From NCBI GenBank assembly GCA_035493895.1, contig DATJHM010000041.1:1-41829 (forward strand): a stretch of DNA of 41,829 nt, read 5' to 3'. The stretch comes from DATJHM01 sp035493895 (GTDB taxonomy: Bacteria > Chloroflexota > Ktedonobacteria > Ktedonobacterales > Ktedonobacteraceae). Made by a program: the position numbers and the translations under genes. The notes below the pieces were generated by a model. The model was not told the origin of the DNA and did not search any database. It saw nothing but the letters and a program-made list of their open reading frames with translations. Positions within the stretch are counted from its first letter, which is position 1, and each line of letters begins with the position of its first letter. Of this stretch, positions 41,063 through 41,829 are shown piece after piece.

Positions 41063-41316
41063 AGAATCTGATGTCACGATTAGCTGGTAATGATTTTAAT
41101 TTCCGCAAAACCTCCTGATAAGGAGAAAGCGAATTCACATGTTCAGGTATGGTAGGAGCCTCTTCTGGAAAGTGCAGAAGGATAGAGAATGTGCTCAACA
41201 AACTGTACTGGAGTATCTAAACGAACCACTACACGTCGTTTTAGTGACAAAAGCCACGGTAGAGCACATTCCTCCTTTTCAACGCTCAATATGACGTTTC
41301 AGCCTGTTTGAGTTCC
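41063..41316. other. Intergenic region with long-range stem
   Basis: No gene is seen. GAATGTGCTC (41187-41196) pairs perfectly with GAGCACATTC (41262-41271), enclosing 65 nt that contain a small CACTA/TAGTG stem. It lies 3' of the excisionase gene and may be its terminator or a small structured RNA. Confidence 0.4.
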
Positions 41317-41517
41317 TTACGCTTTCGCACGCTCTGCGAGCCAGCGTTGTAGTTCTACCGGAGAGACTCTGACCGCTCGCCCAAATCGTTGGACCGGTAG
41401 ATGCTCTTTCCAGATCAGCTCGTAGACTTTCGTACGTCCCAGACCGAGCGCCTTGCTCACCTGAGCCACTGTCCAGAGCTGAGGCAACGAAGCTGCTTCA
41501 TTTTGTTGCTCTTGCAT
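41317..41517 (-). CDS. Excisionase-type helix-turn-helix protein
   Basis: The 66-residue protein is a single MerR-like winged helix of the excisionase family: LWTVAQVSKALGLGRTKVYE for the helix-turn-helix, then LIWKEHLPVQRFGRAVRVSP for the wing and VELQRWLAERA. Such proteins bend DNA at attachment sites or act as small element regulators. AAAGGGAAA precedes the ATG. It is expressed from promoter module B, shared with the parM-like genes. With the integrase 6.7 kb away it supports an excisable element. Confidence 0.85.
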   Translation of the reverse strand: MQEQQNEAASLPQLWTVAQVSKALGLGRTKVYELIWKEHLPVQRFGRAVRVSPVELQRWLAERAKA

Positions 41518-41648
41518 CTTTTCCCTTTCTTCTCAATTTTTCTGGCTTCCCCTGGTCTGTCTCCTTCCATCACATTTCTATTTCCAATGACCAGGAAGAA
41601 GGTCTTCCGATGGTGACTACGTTCCCGAGCCACCCAGATACAAGAACT

Positions 41649-41714
41649 ACTGTAGCAAACAAACACAGGAGCGAGACGGGTAGAAGACGGGAAAAACACG
41701 GCAAGGATGAGCTT
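41649..41714 (-). promoter_or_regulatory. Promoter module B (dispersed repeat) for the excisionase gene
   Basis: This copy equals module A in its boxes (GTCTCGCTCC, TGTGTTTG and TGCTACAGT at 41657-41649) but has an 11-nt insertion made by doubling a GACGGG-containing stretch near the T-rich spacer. Transcription from it would give a leader of about 125 nt before the excisionase ATG at 41517. Confidence 0.7.
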
Positions 41715-41829
41715 TTACCACTGATGTACTGAGCAAGAGGTTACGGCATCGGAGAACGCCTTTTATAACCAGAAGTTTCTGTAGAAGAAGAGGATCAGGG
41801 AGTGATCGGTATCCACAAATGAGATCTTT
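41715..41829. other. Right edge of the window, nothing recognised
   Basis: No gene or repeat that I can support is seen between module B and the end. The integrated element probably continues past the window, since no second attachment site or tRNA 3' end copy is present. Confidence 0.4.

Overview
The window looks like chromosomal DNA of a filamentous, multicellular-type bacterium, most likely Ktedonobacteria (Chloroflexota). There is no rRNA to prove it. The inference rests on the mixture of gene types: a GAF-rich hybrid-free histidine kinase with its receiver protein, an XRE-TPR regulator, a TIR-WD40 protein, proline/threonine-spaced lipoproteins, a glycosyltransferase cluster, and an integrated element with a partition system. 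Base composition is near 50% GC. Recognisable promoters are sigma-A type, often with an extended -10 of the form TGCTAnnnT, and at least two genes appear to be transcribed leaderless.

Left part (1-9.6 kb), small stress and regulatory units: a partial AhpD/carboxymuconolactone-decarboxylase-like protein divergent from a MocR regulator; an HxlR regulator divergent from a PRISE-type short-chain reductase; an Hsp20 chaperone; a radical SAM/helix-hairpin-helix protein whose promoter contains a Gram-positive type LexA box; a small protein that may be an EACC1-like component; an IPT/TIG lipoprotein; a TIR-TM-WD40 protein; and a UspA-like protein.

Middle (9.7-21.7 kb): an APC permease with a UspA-like tail, a beta-propeller lipoprotein, a 287-bp relic of an IS200/IS605-type element abutting the stop codon of a double-length ThyX-like gene, the GAF kinase and receiver (one transcription unit with the ThyX-like gene), an M16 peptidase, and an XRE-TPR regulator.

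21.7-31.4 kb is one six-gene leftward operon for an envelope glycoconjugate: GT2 polyprenyl-type transferase, GT4 transferase, flippase-like membrane protein, HlyD-type adaptor, a TPR-tailed membrane protein and a large GT39-like membrane glycosyltransferase with two external sugar-binding-like modules. A MOSC protein and a small membrane protein follow.

33.2-41.8 kb: two tandem initiator tRNA genes form the left edge of an integrated element. It carries a tyrosine integrase, a ParR-like protein, a ParM-like actin homologue broken by one in-frame TAA, a BTAD-like protein, a ring-cleaving dioxygenase, a coiled-coil zinc-motif protein (KfrA-like in layout) and an excisionase-type HTH protein. 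Three copies of a 55-bp promoter module sit upstream of the parM, BTAD-like and excisionase genes, always in the same orientation to the gene, so these genes are probably switched together. The right end of the element is outside the window.
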